This document shows, in pieces, positions 55,205-63,678 of a stretch of DNA of 64,000 nucleotides. This stretch comes from an uncultured Lachnospiraceae bacterium (GTDB lineage Bacteria > Bacillota > Clostridia > Lachnospirales > Lachnospiraceae). The position numbers and the translations under genes are program-made. Under the pieces are notes generated by a model that was not told where the DNA came from, made no database searches, and was given only the letters and a program-made list of their open reading frames with translations. Position 1 is the stretch's first letter. Every line of letters starts with the position of its first letter. The stretch is taken from NCBI GenBank assembly GCA_947577185.1, contig CANPUE010000010.1, positions 1 through 64,000 on the forward strand. Direction: 5' to 3'.

Positions 55205-56347
55205 CTACTTTTCTAATATTTTTTCACAGCCAAATGAAGCCGTCACCTTCCCCCCATATCGGCCGTTTTCGACAAGCAGTGCTCCCCGGCACTTCTCACA
55301 GATCACTTTGCAGATAGAAAGGCCTGCCCCAAAATGGATTTTCCCATTCTGATCCCACTGCTCCGCTTCCCCACGATAAAATGGCTTCACCGCCTGCCGC
55401 AGCGCCTCCGCCGTGAACCCGGTTCCGTCGTCCTCTACCGAGATTTTCAGCATTCCATGAGCACATTCGATACCGATCATCAACCTGCTCTTTGCATAGC
55501 GTACCGCATTGGAAAGCAGATTTTCGTAAACTTCAAATACCAGTCCCTCATCCACCCATATGGATGCATCCTGTCTGCCTTCCTCCGGTATCACCGTATA
55601 GACAGTCTGCAGATTTTCGGAAAGCATGTCTCCGCTTTCCCGGCACTTTGCCGCCAGTCTTTCAAAATCTGTTTCCTGCTCCTGCGGAATGATATCCTCC
55701 AGCTTTTGCAGCGCATTCATCTTCTGTGCATAGTTTTCCAGACGGTCGATCTGTCCGCCCATTCTTTTGAGAATCTCCATGATTTTCTCTTCCGGTACGT
55801 CTCCGCCGGGAATATATTTTTCCAGTAAGTCCCGGTAACCTTTTAACACCGTGATCGGCGTACGGATATCGTGAGAAAACGCCGCATTTACATTTTTGCG
55901 TTCTTCTAACAGCCTCCACAGTTCCTGGTTATTGCGGTATAGGGCGCTTCTCATTTTTTCAAAAGCTTCACACAACAGGCCGAGTTCATTCTTTTTCGGA
56001 CAGGCGACGGAAAAGTCCAGGCTGTTGTCCGCGATCTGGTCTGCAGCATCCATCAGGATCCTGACCGGCTCTTCCAGCTCCCTTTTATAAAATATGGCTC
56101 CTGTCATAGCAAAAACGAACGTAACCCACAAAGGGATGAACACGACCTGCAGGTCTCCTGCCAGACGAAGACAGGCATCCAATAAAAAACTCTCCGGAAA
56201 CGGATTGACACTCCCGTCCTGCAGATAATTACTCGCGATTCCGATCGCGTATGCTCCCGCATAAGCCACGACGACACTTGCAGGAATGTAAAAAAGAAAA
56301 CTCCATTTCAGCGATCGACTCCTGCCGCTTCTTTTCATTGTATGCAT
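55205..56347 (-). CDS. Sensor histidine kinase with HAMP domain
   Basis: About 380 residues: two membrane segments (about 17-37 and 70-90) around a short outer loop, HAMP (about 90-145), HisKA with FSHDIRTPITVLKG (about H160), and a HATPase domain (N-box NLLSNAVRYA, G-box DDGTGF, GAGLSICK). It begins 31 bp after the regulator; ATG 56347 or ATG 56338 may be used. The short sensing loop is typical of envelope-stress or antimicrobial-peptide sensors linked to ABC exporters. Confidence 0.9.
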   Translation of the reverse strand: MHTMKRSGRSRSLKWSFLFYIPASVVVAYAGAYAIGIASNYLQDGSVNPFPESFLLDACLRLAGDLQVVFIPLWVTFVFAMTGAIFYKRELEEPVRILMDAADQIADNSLDFSVACPKKNELGLLCEAFEKMRSALYRNNQELWRLLEERKNVNAAFSHDIRTPITVLKGYRDLLEKYIPGGDVPEEKIMEILKRMGGQIDRLENYAQKMNALQKLEDIIPQEQETDFERLAAKCRESGDMLSENLQTVYTVIPEEGRQDASIWVDEGLVFEVYENLLSNAVRYAKSRLMIGIECAHGMLKISVEDDGTGFTAEALRQAVKPFYRGEAEQWDQNGKIHFGAGLSICKVICEKCRGALLVENGRYGGKVTASFGCEKILEK

Positions 56348-56378
56348 CCGTCCGCAAACCCCCGTTTCTTTCGTTCCG

Positions 56379-57053
56379 TCACAGCCTCCACCGATACCCC
56401 ATCCCCCAGACAGTCTCCAGACGCTCCCCTTCTCCGAAATCTTTCATTTTAGCGCGGATCCGCCTGATATGTTCCGCGACCACAGAGGCATCCCCCTCTG
56501 CGTCATATCCCCATATCCTCTCATAAATCCGTTCTTTATCAAACACCTGCCCTGCATTGACTGACAATAACTCGATGATCTCATATTCTTTTTTGGCCAG
56601 ATTGATCTTCTTTCCTTCCACCGCGACGCTCTTTGCAGAATAATTCACGACAAGACCGCCGAAAAAGCGGACGTCAGCCTCCGCCTGTCTCCGGTGCTCC
56701 CGCCTGATATGCGCCGCCACCCGCGCCCCAAGCTCCTCGATTGAGAACGGCTTGATGATATAATCGTCACCGCCCGCCGCAAATCCTCTGATCTTATCGG
56801 CGTCCTCCACCTTCGCCGTCAGGAAAAGGATCGGACAGGCAACATATTCCCGGATCCTCTCGCAAACGGCCGTTCCATCCAGATCCGGCATATTGATATC
56901 CAACAAGATCAGATCCGGATTCAGGGCAATCTTCGCAATCGCCTCACTTCCACTGTACGCGCAGATCGTTTCATAATCATTCAGTTCAAAATAGTCTTTT
57001 AACAGGCTCACGATATCTTTCTCATCGTCCACGATCAATAATTTCCATGCCAT
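56379..57053 (-). CDS. OmpR-family response regulator
   Basis: 224 residues: receiver (DDE at 9-11, D52 in LILLDINMP, K near 102 in IIKPF) and a winged-helix DNA-binding domain (about 130-222, with ETVWGMGYRW at the end). AAAGGAG upstream. Operon with the kinase; probable target is the adjacent ABC operon. Confidence 0.93.
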   Translation of the reverse strand: MAWKLLIVDDEKDIVSLLKDYFELNDYETICAYSGSEAIAKIALNPDLILLDINMPDLDGTAVCERIREYVACPILFLTAKVEDADKIRGFAAGGDDYIIKPFSIEELGARVAAHIRREHRRQAEADVRFFGGLVVNYSAKSVAVEGKKINLAKKEYEIIELLSVNAGQVFDKERIYERIWGYDAEGDASVVAEHIRRIRAKMKDFGEGERLETVWGMGYRWRL

Positions 57054-57153
57054 GTTCCTGCCGGCTCCTTTCAGGGGGTCTGCTTTTTATGCCAGTATAC
57101 ACTCCATTTTTCAACTTTTTATCAACTCTGCCCCAAATCGCAGCCTCCGTTCG

Positions 57154-58527
57154 TCATTCGACGGAAAACTCCGCCGCCAGCAAGTAATCCTCACTCGCTT
57201 CCCCTTCCCCGATGCTCACAGACTTCGTGATACGGTAGCTGCCCGCCGGCAGGACTCCGTGAAAATAAGTCCACTTTACCTTCCAGCAGGCAGGATCCTG
57301 TCCACTAATCGGATAGCCGATCATGTGAAAGGCTGCATTATCGATCACGTATTCTACCTGATGCCAGGCATTGTCTTTCCACGCCTGTAGTTCATAATCA
57401 TCTCCAAACATGGCTTCTTTTCCTGTATGATTGGTAAAAACAAGATTGATTCCTTTCGGCGTCACATAAGAAGCCGTCATTTCCAGACCATCCACAAGAT
57501 CCGGCTCCTCTGTAACCGCTTCACCAAAAACGGCCTCCGGCACATCCTCGTCAAACAGCATGTCCACCGCCAGAAACAATTCCCCCACCGTCCCGGTCCC
57601 GGTGCTTCGGTAGCGGACACCGTCTATGAACAGTTCTTCCAGGGAAAAATCAAGCGTCTGAAGTTTTTGACCGTTCCAGTCAAGAAGATTCATCTGATAA
57701 AGAAAATTCTCGCCCGGCTGCTGATTTTCATCCTCCTTAATATCGAGCGCTTTGTATTTTGCCATCACTTCCTCAAATCCCGAATCCGAAGAATAGACGC
57801 CCCGCTCCTCAGACGCACCGTTTTCCGTGTTTTTCACACGAAAACTCACGATCCCGGTCTCCGGAAGGATCACCCCATAAGAGCGTTCCGGCTCCTGTCC
57901 GTCCGCCACAGCAGGCACTGCTGTCTTAAACACGTAAGAGGCAATCCCATAGAATCCGTTTTCCGCAAGCCCTTCCTGTTTCCATTCCAGAAAAAACTCA
58001 TACACTTTTCCGGCTTCCAGCGACACCGTAAAATTTTCCGCCTCTGTTTCTTCTTTATAATATACTGCATCAACATTGACACGCTGCTGCGCATCTTTGT
58101 TCCCGATATCCGTCAGTTCCCACGTCCAGATATCCAGTTCATCAGGCGCTGCCGGGACCACGAAACGGTACTGCGCCTCCGTGCCGTCGCCCGCCAGCGT
58201 GACCATCTGACTTTTTGTTTCCAGAGGATGCGGCGCGTCCGCAATACTGCCCGTCAGTTCGTTCTCCGAGGTCTGACAGTTCCATGAATAGGAACAGGCC
58301 GGAACCGCAAACTGATTTCCTTCCTCCCCTACGGCCAAAAGCTCTATCTGAGGCGGTTCCTCATACTGTCCCAGCTTCACCGTTGTCGCTTCGGATGCCG
58401 CAGGGGTGTCTGACCCGGCCTCATCCGCTTCTTCCCCACAGCCTCCCAAAAGCATCCCCATACAGATCAGCGTGGTAACAGCCAATAGCCCTCTTTTCTT
58501 TATACCGGTTCTCCTCATATGTTTCAT
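57154..58527 (-). CDS. Secreted lipoprotein, function unknown
   Basis: About 457 residues. A lipoprotein signal peptide (RRTGIKKR, hydrophobic core, LLGGC with Cys30) is followed by an acidic linker and a beta-rich outer region with no motif I recognise. ATG 58527 follows AGGGGG by ten bases; an in-frame ATG at 58593 overlaps the neighbouring gene. It lies 100 bp upstream of the two-component pair in the same direction and could be a sensor partner, but this is only positional. Confidence 0.7.
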   Translation of the reverse strand: MKHMRRTGIKKRGLLAVTTLICMGMLLGGCGEEADEAGSDTPAASEATTVKLGQYEEPPQIELLAVGEEGNQFAVPACSYSWNCQTSENELTGSIADAPHPLETKSQMVTLAGDGTEAQYRFVVPAAPDELDIWTWELTDIGNKDAQQRVNVDAVYYKEETEAENFTVSLEAGKVYEFFLEWKQEGLAENGFYGIASYVFKTAVPAVADGQEPERSYGVILPETGIVSFRVKNTENGASEERGVYSSDSGFEEVMAKYKALDIKEDENQQPGENFLYQMNLLDWNGQKLQTLDFSLEELFIDGVRYRSTGTGTVGELFLAVDMLFDEDVPEAVFGEAVTEEPDLVDGLEMTASYVTPKGINLVFTNHTGKEAMFGDDYELQAWKDNAWHQVEYVIDNAAFHMIGYPISGQDPACWKVKWTYFHGVLPAGSYRITKSVSIGEGEASEDYLLAAEFSVE

Positions 58528-58556
58528 AAAAGCATGTCCCCCTTTCCTGCACATTT

Positions 58557-60245
58557 CTATGGTGCGCTCACGATCAAAACCTTCTTCCCGCAAAAAGCAA
58601 ACCCGTACTTGCGTATATGCGCTTCCGGAATCCCTTTCGCAGTCAGTACAGACTGATATTCTTTTTGCTCGATCTGAAGCAATGCTGCATTTGCCGTATC
58701 AGATAATTCGTTCTCGTCTTCTTCCTGCACTTTAAATTCCATAATGACAGCAAGTTCCTCTCCTTCTCTCGGTTCTAACATGACATCATATCTCCCAAAA
58801 CCGCTCTCTCTGTTGGAAGTGAGCACGTACCGATCGGCCAGTTCCACCATCATTCCCAATACAAACCCATGATAAAACCGTTCCGGTTCTTCTTCCGAAG
58901 GTTTCTTCCCTGTGTCAAAATAACTGAGCATTTGCAAGGCGATTTTATTCATATATTGGTTCATCGCCTTCACATCATCTGCCAGCAGCGCCTGTAAGAA
59001 AGCGTTGTTCACTCTGCGGCATACCCCGAACCATCCTTCTATCAGATGCTCAAACATGATCCGGACTTCTCTGTTAGTCAGTTGTAAACTATACTCAGCT
59101 TTTCCCCGCACGGTGTTGAATTCATAATGTACAACTTTGAGATATCCACTTGCCAGCAACAGGCTCCATACCGGCTCGTCCCCCTGATCCAACTGGCTGA
59201 ATACGATCTGTTCATCAAATGAAGTATGAAAAGTCTCCCCTCGTAACAGCCCCTCCATCGTCATTTTGACTTCCGGGCTTCCTTCCCGGATCAGTTTCCC
59301 CACGAGGCTGTTACTGCTGGAATTTACCCAGTAGGTGTCTGTTTTTCCTTCATCAAGAAAACTGTTGATAGACCATGGATTATAAATATCCTTTGTTTTC
59401 CCAAAACAAAAACCGTCATACCATTCCTTCACCTGCTGCTTTCTATCGGGCATCTCAAATTCCTCCAAGGCCGCAAAAACTTCCTTTTCTGTAAACCCGA
59501 AACAATCCGAATATTTTTCTGACACAACTGTCACTACTTTCAGATTATTCAGATCGGAAAAGATCGACTCTCTGCTCACCCGCGTGATTCCTGTCATAAC
59601 GGCGCGTTCCAGACAGGGATTCGTCTTGAACGTGGAATTGAACAGGCTTCTCATAAAAGCAGTCATTTCTTCCCAGTATCCATTTACATAAGCCTCCTGA
59701 AGCGGTGTGTCATACTCATCCAGAAGAATAATCACTTTTTTTCCATAATAACGATACAGATATTCGGAAAGCATTTTCAACGACAAAGATGCCAGATAGG
59801 GTTCCATATCTGCTGATATTTTTGAAAACTCGCTTTTTTCATTCTCACTCAAAACCGTTCCTTCCAACAAAAAACGGTGCTGGTTATAAAGCATCTGAAT
59901 GATTTTACCTGTTTTCTTCCGGGCATCCTCAAAAGCAGTCTCCTTGATATCCGCGAAACTTAAAAAAATAACCGGATATGTCCCCTGCAGTTTCCGGTAT
60001 TTTTCCTCCTTCCATATGCGCAGTCCCTCAAATAAGTCCCCTCTGTCCTGATACGAGACGGAAAAGAACTTCTCCAGCATACTCATATTTAAAGTCTTTC
60101 CAAACCTTCTCGGGCGGGTAATCAGCGTCACATCATCATCAGCCTCCCACCACTGTCTGATAAAATCTGTTTTATCCACATAAAAATTTTGACTGACTCT
60201 GATCTTTTCAAAATCCTGACGTCCAATTCCCACCGTTCTTGCCAT
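58557..60245 (-). CDS. AAA-ATPase-like protein with C-terminal PD-(D/E)XK nuclease-like domain
   Basis: 562 residues. N-terminal AAA-ATPase-like domain (PF09820 type): RQDFEKIR, YVDKTDFI, a P-loop-like TRPRRFGKTLN, Walker B-like IILLDEYDTPLQ. The C-terminal 110 residues resemble the linked PD-(D/E)XK domain (GRYDVMLEP, VIMEFKVQ). AGGAG precedes ATG 60245. These genes are abundant and variable in Lachnospiraceae; a mobile or defence role has been suspected but not shown. Confidence 0.85.
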   Translation of the reverse strand: MARTVGIGRQDFEKIRVSQNFYVDKTDFIRQWWEADDDVTLITRPRRFGKTLNMSMLEKFFSVSYQDRGDLFEGLRIWKEEKYRKLQGTYPVIFLSFADIKETAFEDARKKTGKIIQMLYNQHRFLLEGTVLSENEKSEFSKISADMEPYLASLSLKMLSEYLYRYYGKKVIILLDEYDTPLQEAYVNGYWEEMTAFMRSLFNSTFKTNPCLERAVMTGITRVSRESIFSDLNNLKVVTVVSEKYSDCFGFTEKEVFAALEEFEMPDRKQQVKEWYDGFCFGKTKDIYNPWSINSFLDEGKTDTYWVNSSSNSLVGKLIREGSPEVKMTMEGLLRGETFHTSFDEQIVFSQLDQGDEPVWSLLLASGYLKVVHYEFNTVRGKAEYSLQLTNREVRIMFEHLIEGWFGVCRRVNNAFLQALLADDVKAMNQYMNKIALQMLSYFDTGKKPSEEEPERFYHGFVLGMMVELADRYVLTSNRESGFGRYDVMLEPREGEELAVIMEFKVQEEDENELSDTANAALLQIEQKEYQSVLTAKGIPEAHIRKYGFAFCGKKVLIVSAP

Positions 60246-60374
60246 AAGTCATTCTCCTCTCGACATCTCCTCAGATTCCGCAGCTTTCTGTGTATTTACA
60301 GTATATCCATTCCAGGAATCAAAGTCAATTCGCCGCCGCGGGCTTACCGGCCCGTCCGTAATCTGGAATCCCGC

Positions 60375-60419
60375 GAAAGAAGCCTGCCCGTTCCGTCAGG
60401 AAACAGACAGGCTTTCTCA
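60375..60419 (-). terminator. Hairpin after the duplicated-repeat gene
   Basis: GAAAGAAGCCTG (60375-60386) and CAGGCTTTC (60408-60416) pair around a 21-nt loop; on the minus strand the stem lies about 20 bp past the stop of the small gene and ends in a CTTTC tract. Confidence 0.5.
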
Positions 60420-60438
60420 CAGCCTGTGAACTTTCAAC

Positions 60439-60912
60439 CTAGCACATCACTACAATGCGTCTTGGAGATGTCTGCGGGGGAATGCTTCTGGTCGTTACCG
60501 TATAATATACTAGCAATGTCCGTCCGCCCAGATCGCAGTTCACGTTCTGACCGTTCAGCGTCTCCACCCTCGTATTTCTCGCAACATTGAGCTGCAGGGA
60601 GCGGTCTGTTGCGACAAGGTTGCGGTCGAATCGGTTTAGCATGATCTGCTCATCTCTTGCAAGCACCGTGACAAGCTGCGCCTGATACTGCGGCGGAAAA
60701 ATCAGCGGCACCGGCAGAGAGCTGTCATAAAATGCTGCCACCCGCAGCCCTGCGCGCAGCGGTCGGCTGTCGACCACTTTCGTATCCGGGCCGATCATAA
60801 AGTTAACGATCCCATTGTCGGTGCGAAGCGACATCATCTGGCTGCAGCAGTCATTTCCCCTTCCGATATTCACAACCGTCCCAATGACGGGTACAAAATC
60901 TTCATATGCCAT
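60439..60912 (-). CDS. Conserved-looking protein with two beta-rich repeats, function unknown
   Basis: About 157 residues, no signal peptide. The two halves look related: each has a hydrophobic strand, T-(K/R)-V, an arginine/leucine-rich strand, and PPQ followed by a hydrophobic strand (halves about 30-95 and 105-157), suggesting a small duplicated beta-barrel. ATG 60912 has AGGA upstream; an in-frame ATG at 60963 lacks this. It diverges from the RND gene and appears to share its symmetrical promoter. Confidence 0.6.
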   Translation of the reverse strand: MAYEDFVPVIGTVVNIGRGNDCCSQMMSLRTDNGIVNFMIGPDTKVVDSRPLRAGLRVAAFYDSSLPVPLIFPPQYQAQLVTVLARDEQIMLNRFDRNLVATDRSLQLNVARNTRVETLNGQNVNCDLGGRTLLVYYTVTTRSIPPQTSPRRIVVMC

Positions 60913-61098
60913 ATGATCCTGTCCTTTCCTGTTATAGTATAGAGCATCATTACTGTTTACCATACAACATTGCTGTTGATCCCCTTCCTTTTACAATATG
61001 TTTCTGCTTCCAAATCGTGCCTGCTTCCCCTTTTCCGGCTCTGCCTATACAAACGCGCTCACCTGTCGTCTGCGCTATACACATCCGCCATTGTGTTT

Positions 61099-61128
61099 AT
61101 TGTACACAAAAATATCCTATGCTACAAT
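61099..61128. promoter_or_regulatory. Symmetrical promoter readable on both strands
   Basis: Plus strand: TTGTAC (61100-61105), 17 bp, TACAAT (61123-61128). Minus strand: TTGTAG (61127-61122), 17 bp, TACAAT (61104-61099). Both directions have a gene: RND exporter (plus) and the small repeat protein (minus). A palindrome TTAACAGTTAA (61143-61153) just downstream could be an operator for the plus direction. Confidence 0.55.
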
Positions 61129-61173
61129 TATCTACCACAGAATTAACAGTTAATAGTGCAAAGGAGTGATACA

Positions 61174-63678
61174 ATGGCTTCACAAACAAAAAGCGACAGG
61201 GAGGACGGCGGATTCATGGTGAAAGTCGCCACTTTTATTGTAGACAGGCGGAATCTGTTCTTCCTGCTGTTCGGCATTGCCCTTATTTTCTCGGCCGCAG
61301 CAATGAACTGGGTCAAAGTAGAAAACGCGATGTCTGCCTATCTGCCGGAGACGACCGAAACCCGTCAGGGCCTTGACCGTATGGAGGAACAGTTCATCAC
61401 CTATGGTACAGCCAGGGTGATGGTGACAAATATCCCTTATACGCAGGCCGAAACGATCTCAGAACAAATCGAAAACCTTGACTCCGTGATCATGCTGGCC
61501 TTTGACAGCACAAGCGATCATTACAATAATTTTTCCGCCCTCTATGATATTACATTCGGCTATGAGGAAACGGACGAACGCGCCCTGAATGCTCTTCACG
61601 AAGTGGAAGCGCTGCTCGCAGGGTATGACTTTTACACATCAACCGCCATGGGAGATGCCTCGGCGGAACAGATTGCGGGAGAGATGCAGGTCATCAGTGT
61701 GCTCGTGGCGATCGTCGTACTTTCCGTACTGCTTCTGACCTCGGAAACATGGGCTGAGGTTCCGGTTCTTCTTCTGACATTCTGCACCGCCGCTCTGATC
61801 ACAAAAGGAACAAACTTTCTCATGGGAACAATTTCTTTCGTGTCCGATTCGGTTACGATTGTACTGCAGCTGGCGCTGTCGATCGACTATGCCGTCATCT
61901 TCTGTAACCGTTACAAGGAAGAGCACAAAACCCTTCCCACCAGAGAGGCTGATATTGTGGCGCTCAGCAAAGCGATCCCTGAGATTTCCTCCAGTTCCCT
62001 GACAACGGTAGGCGGTCTGATCGCCATGATGTTTATGCAGTTCGGTATCGGAAGCGACATGGCGCTGTGCCTGATCCGCGCAATCGTTTTAAGCCTCCTT
62101 GCCGTGTTTTTGCTGATGCCGGGCCTGATTATGCTCTTTGGAAGCGCTATGGATAAGACAAGGCACAAAAGTTTTATTCCCAATATCCCTTTCGTTGGCA
62201 GATTTGCCTATGCGACCAAATATATCATGCCGCCTCTGTTTCTGGTGCTGATCATCGCCGCCTGTCTCATATCATCAAAGTGTCCGTATGTATATGGCTA
62301 TACGATGCTGGAAACCCCGGTTCAAAGTGACGCTATGATTGTGGACGAGATGATAACGGAAAGTTTCGGTGATTCCAATATGGTGGCACTCGTTGTTCCG
62401 GCAGGCAGTTATGAAAAGGAAAAGAAACTCCTTGCAGAGCTGGACGCCAAAGCGGAGGTTGATCATACAATGGGACTGGCCAATACAGAGGCCATGGACG
62501 GTTATATGCTGACTGATAAACTGACCGCACGGAACTTCTCGGAGCTTCTGGAACTGGACTATGAGATCGCAGAAGTACTGTATATGGCTTATGCAGTCAA
62601 TGACGAAAACTATGCCAAGATCATCAACGGTCTTTCTACATACAGCATACCGTTAATTGACATTTTCATGTTTCTATATGACGAAGTGAATGAGGGCTAC
62701 GTCACACTCGATGACGACATGATGCAGACACTCGAAGACGCGCACACACAGATGCAGATCGCCCTCGACCAGCTGCAGGGAGAAGACTACAGCCGCATGC
62801 TGATCTACCTGAATCTGCCGGAAGAAGGTGACGAAACATTCGCTTTTCTGGACGAAATGCATGAGATCGCGGGGAAATACTATGAAGGAACGATTCTGAT
62901 CCCCGGAGAGGCGACCAGCCAGTACGACCTCTACAAGACATTCCAGCGCGATAATACGGTCGTAAATGTCGTTTCCATCCTTGCCGTACTGGTCGTACTG
63001 CTATTCACTTTTATGTCCGCCGGTATGCCGGTTCTGCTGATCATGGTCATTCAGGGTGTCATCTGGATTAACTTTTCCGTCCCGGCCATCCAGCGCAAAA
63101 ATGTGTTTTTCATGAGTTATCTGATCGTAAGTTCCATTCAGATGGGCGCCAATATCGACTATGCGATTGTCATCTCAGGACGCTTTATGGAACTGAAAAA
63201 TAAAATGTCCAAAAAGGAAGCCATTATTGAAACGATGAACTTTGCATTTCCGACCATTGTGACCTCCGGCTCCATGCTGGCGCTTGCCGGCATCCTGATC
63301 GGTCAGATGTCATCTGACGGCGCAATCTGCGGAATCGGCCAGTGTCTCGGCCGCGGCACGATCATGTCTATCATCATTGTCATGTTCGTCCTGCCGCAGA
63401 TTCTTCTGTTAGGAGAAAAGATCATCGAAAAAACCTCTTTCTCCGTATCGATTCCGCTGAATCTGGAAAAGACTTCCGGCCTGATGCGGGTCGACGGCAT
63501 CATACAGGGCCAGATCAACGGTACTGTCGTGGGAGAAATGCACGGCTTTATCCGAGGCGACGCCAGTCTCTTTGTCAATATGGGAAAACTGGAACCACGA
63601 CAGGACGACTGTCCCGATCTATCACTGATCACGCAAAAAATATTTGAGGAGGAAAATGCGGAACATGCACAATCATAA
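61174..63678 (+). CDS. RND/MMPL-family exporter with bactofilin-like C-terminal tail
   Basis: About 834 residues. Two repeats of one membrane helix, an outside domain and five to six helices, the RND superfamily layout of the MMPL branch (no SecDF motif). SIDYAVIFCNRYKEE and NIDYAIVISGRFMEL are the paired helix-4 signatures with the proton-relay Asp. After the last helix, residues about 772-802 (63490-63579) show a glycine-spaced pattern (GIIQGQINGTVVGEM) like bactofilin beta-helix turns. ATG 61174 has AAAGGAG seven bases before. Likely exports lipids, peptides or hopanoid-like compounds; substrate unknown. Confidence 0.87.
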   Translation: MASQTKSDREDGGFMVKVATFIVDRRNLFFLLFGIALIFSAAAMNWVKVENAMSAYLPETTETRQGLDRMEEQFITYGTARVMVTNIPYTQAETISEQIENLDSVIMLAFDSTSDHYNNFSALYDITFGYEETDERALNALHEVEALLAGYDFYTSTAMGDASAEQIAGEMQVISVLVAIVVLSVLLLTSETWAEVPVLLLTFCTAALITKGTNFLMGTISFVSDSVTIVLQLALSIDYAVIFCNRYKEEHKTLPTREADIVALSKAIPEISSSSLTTVGGLIAMMFMQFGIGSDMALCLIRAIVLSLLAVFLLMPGLIMLFGSAMDKTRHKSFIPNIPFVGRFAYATKYIMPPLFLVLIIAACLISSKCPYVYGYTMLETPVQSDAMIVDEMITESFGDSNMVALVVPAGSYEKEKKLLAELDAKAEVDHTMGLANTEAMDGYMLTDKLTARNFSELLELDYEIAEVLYMAYAVNDENYAKIINGLSTYSIPLIDIFMFLYDEVNEGYVTLDDDMMQTLEDAHTQMQIALDQLQGEDYSRMLIYLNLPEEGDETFAFLDEMHEIAGKYYEGTILIPGEATSQYDLYKTFQRDNTVVNVVSILAVLVVLLFTFMSAGMPVLLIMVIQGVIWINFSVPAIQRKNVFFMSYLIVSSIQMGANIDYAIVISGRFMELKNKMSKKEAIIETMNFAFPTIVTSGSMLALAGILIGQMSSDGAICGIGQCLGRGTIMSIIIVMFVLPQILLLGEKIIEKTSFSVSIPLNLEKTSGLMRVDGIIQGQINGTVVGEMHGFIRGDASLFVNMGKLEPRQDDCPDLSLITQKIFEEENAEHAQS

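Noticed and set aside
57427..58287. 286-codon plus-strand frame
   Set aside because: Opposite strand of the lipoprotein gene, which has a proper lipobox and start.
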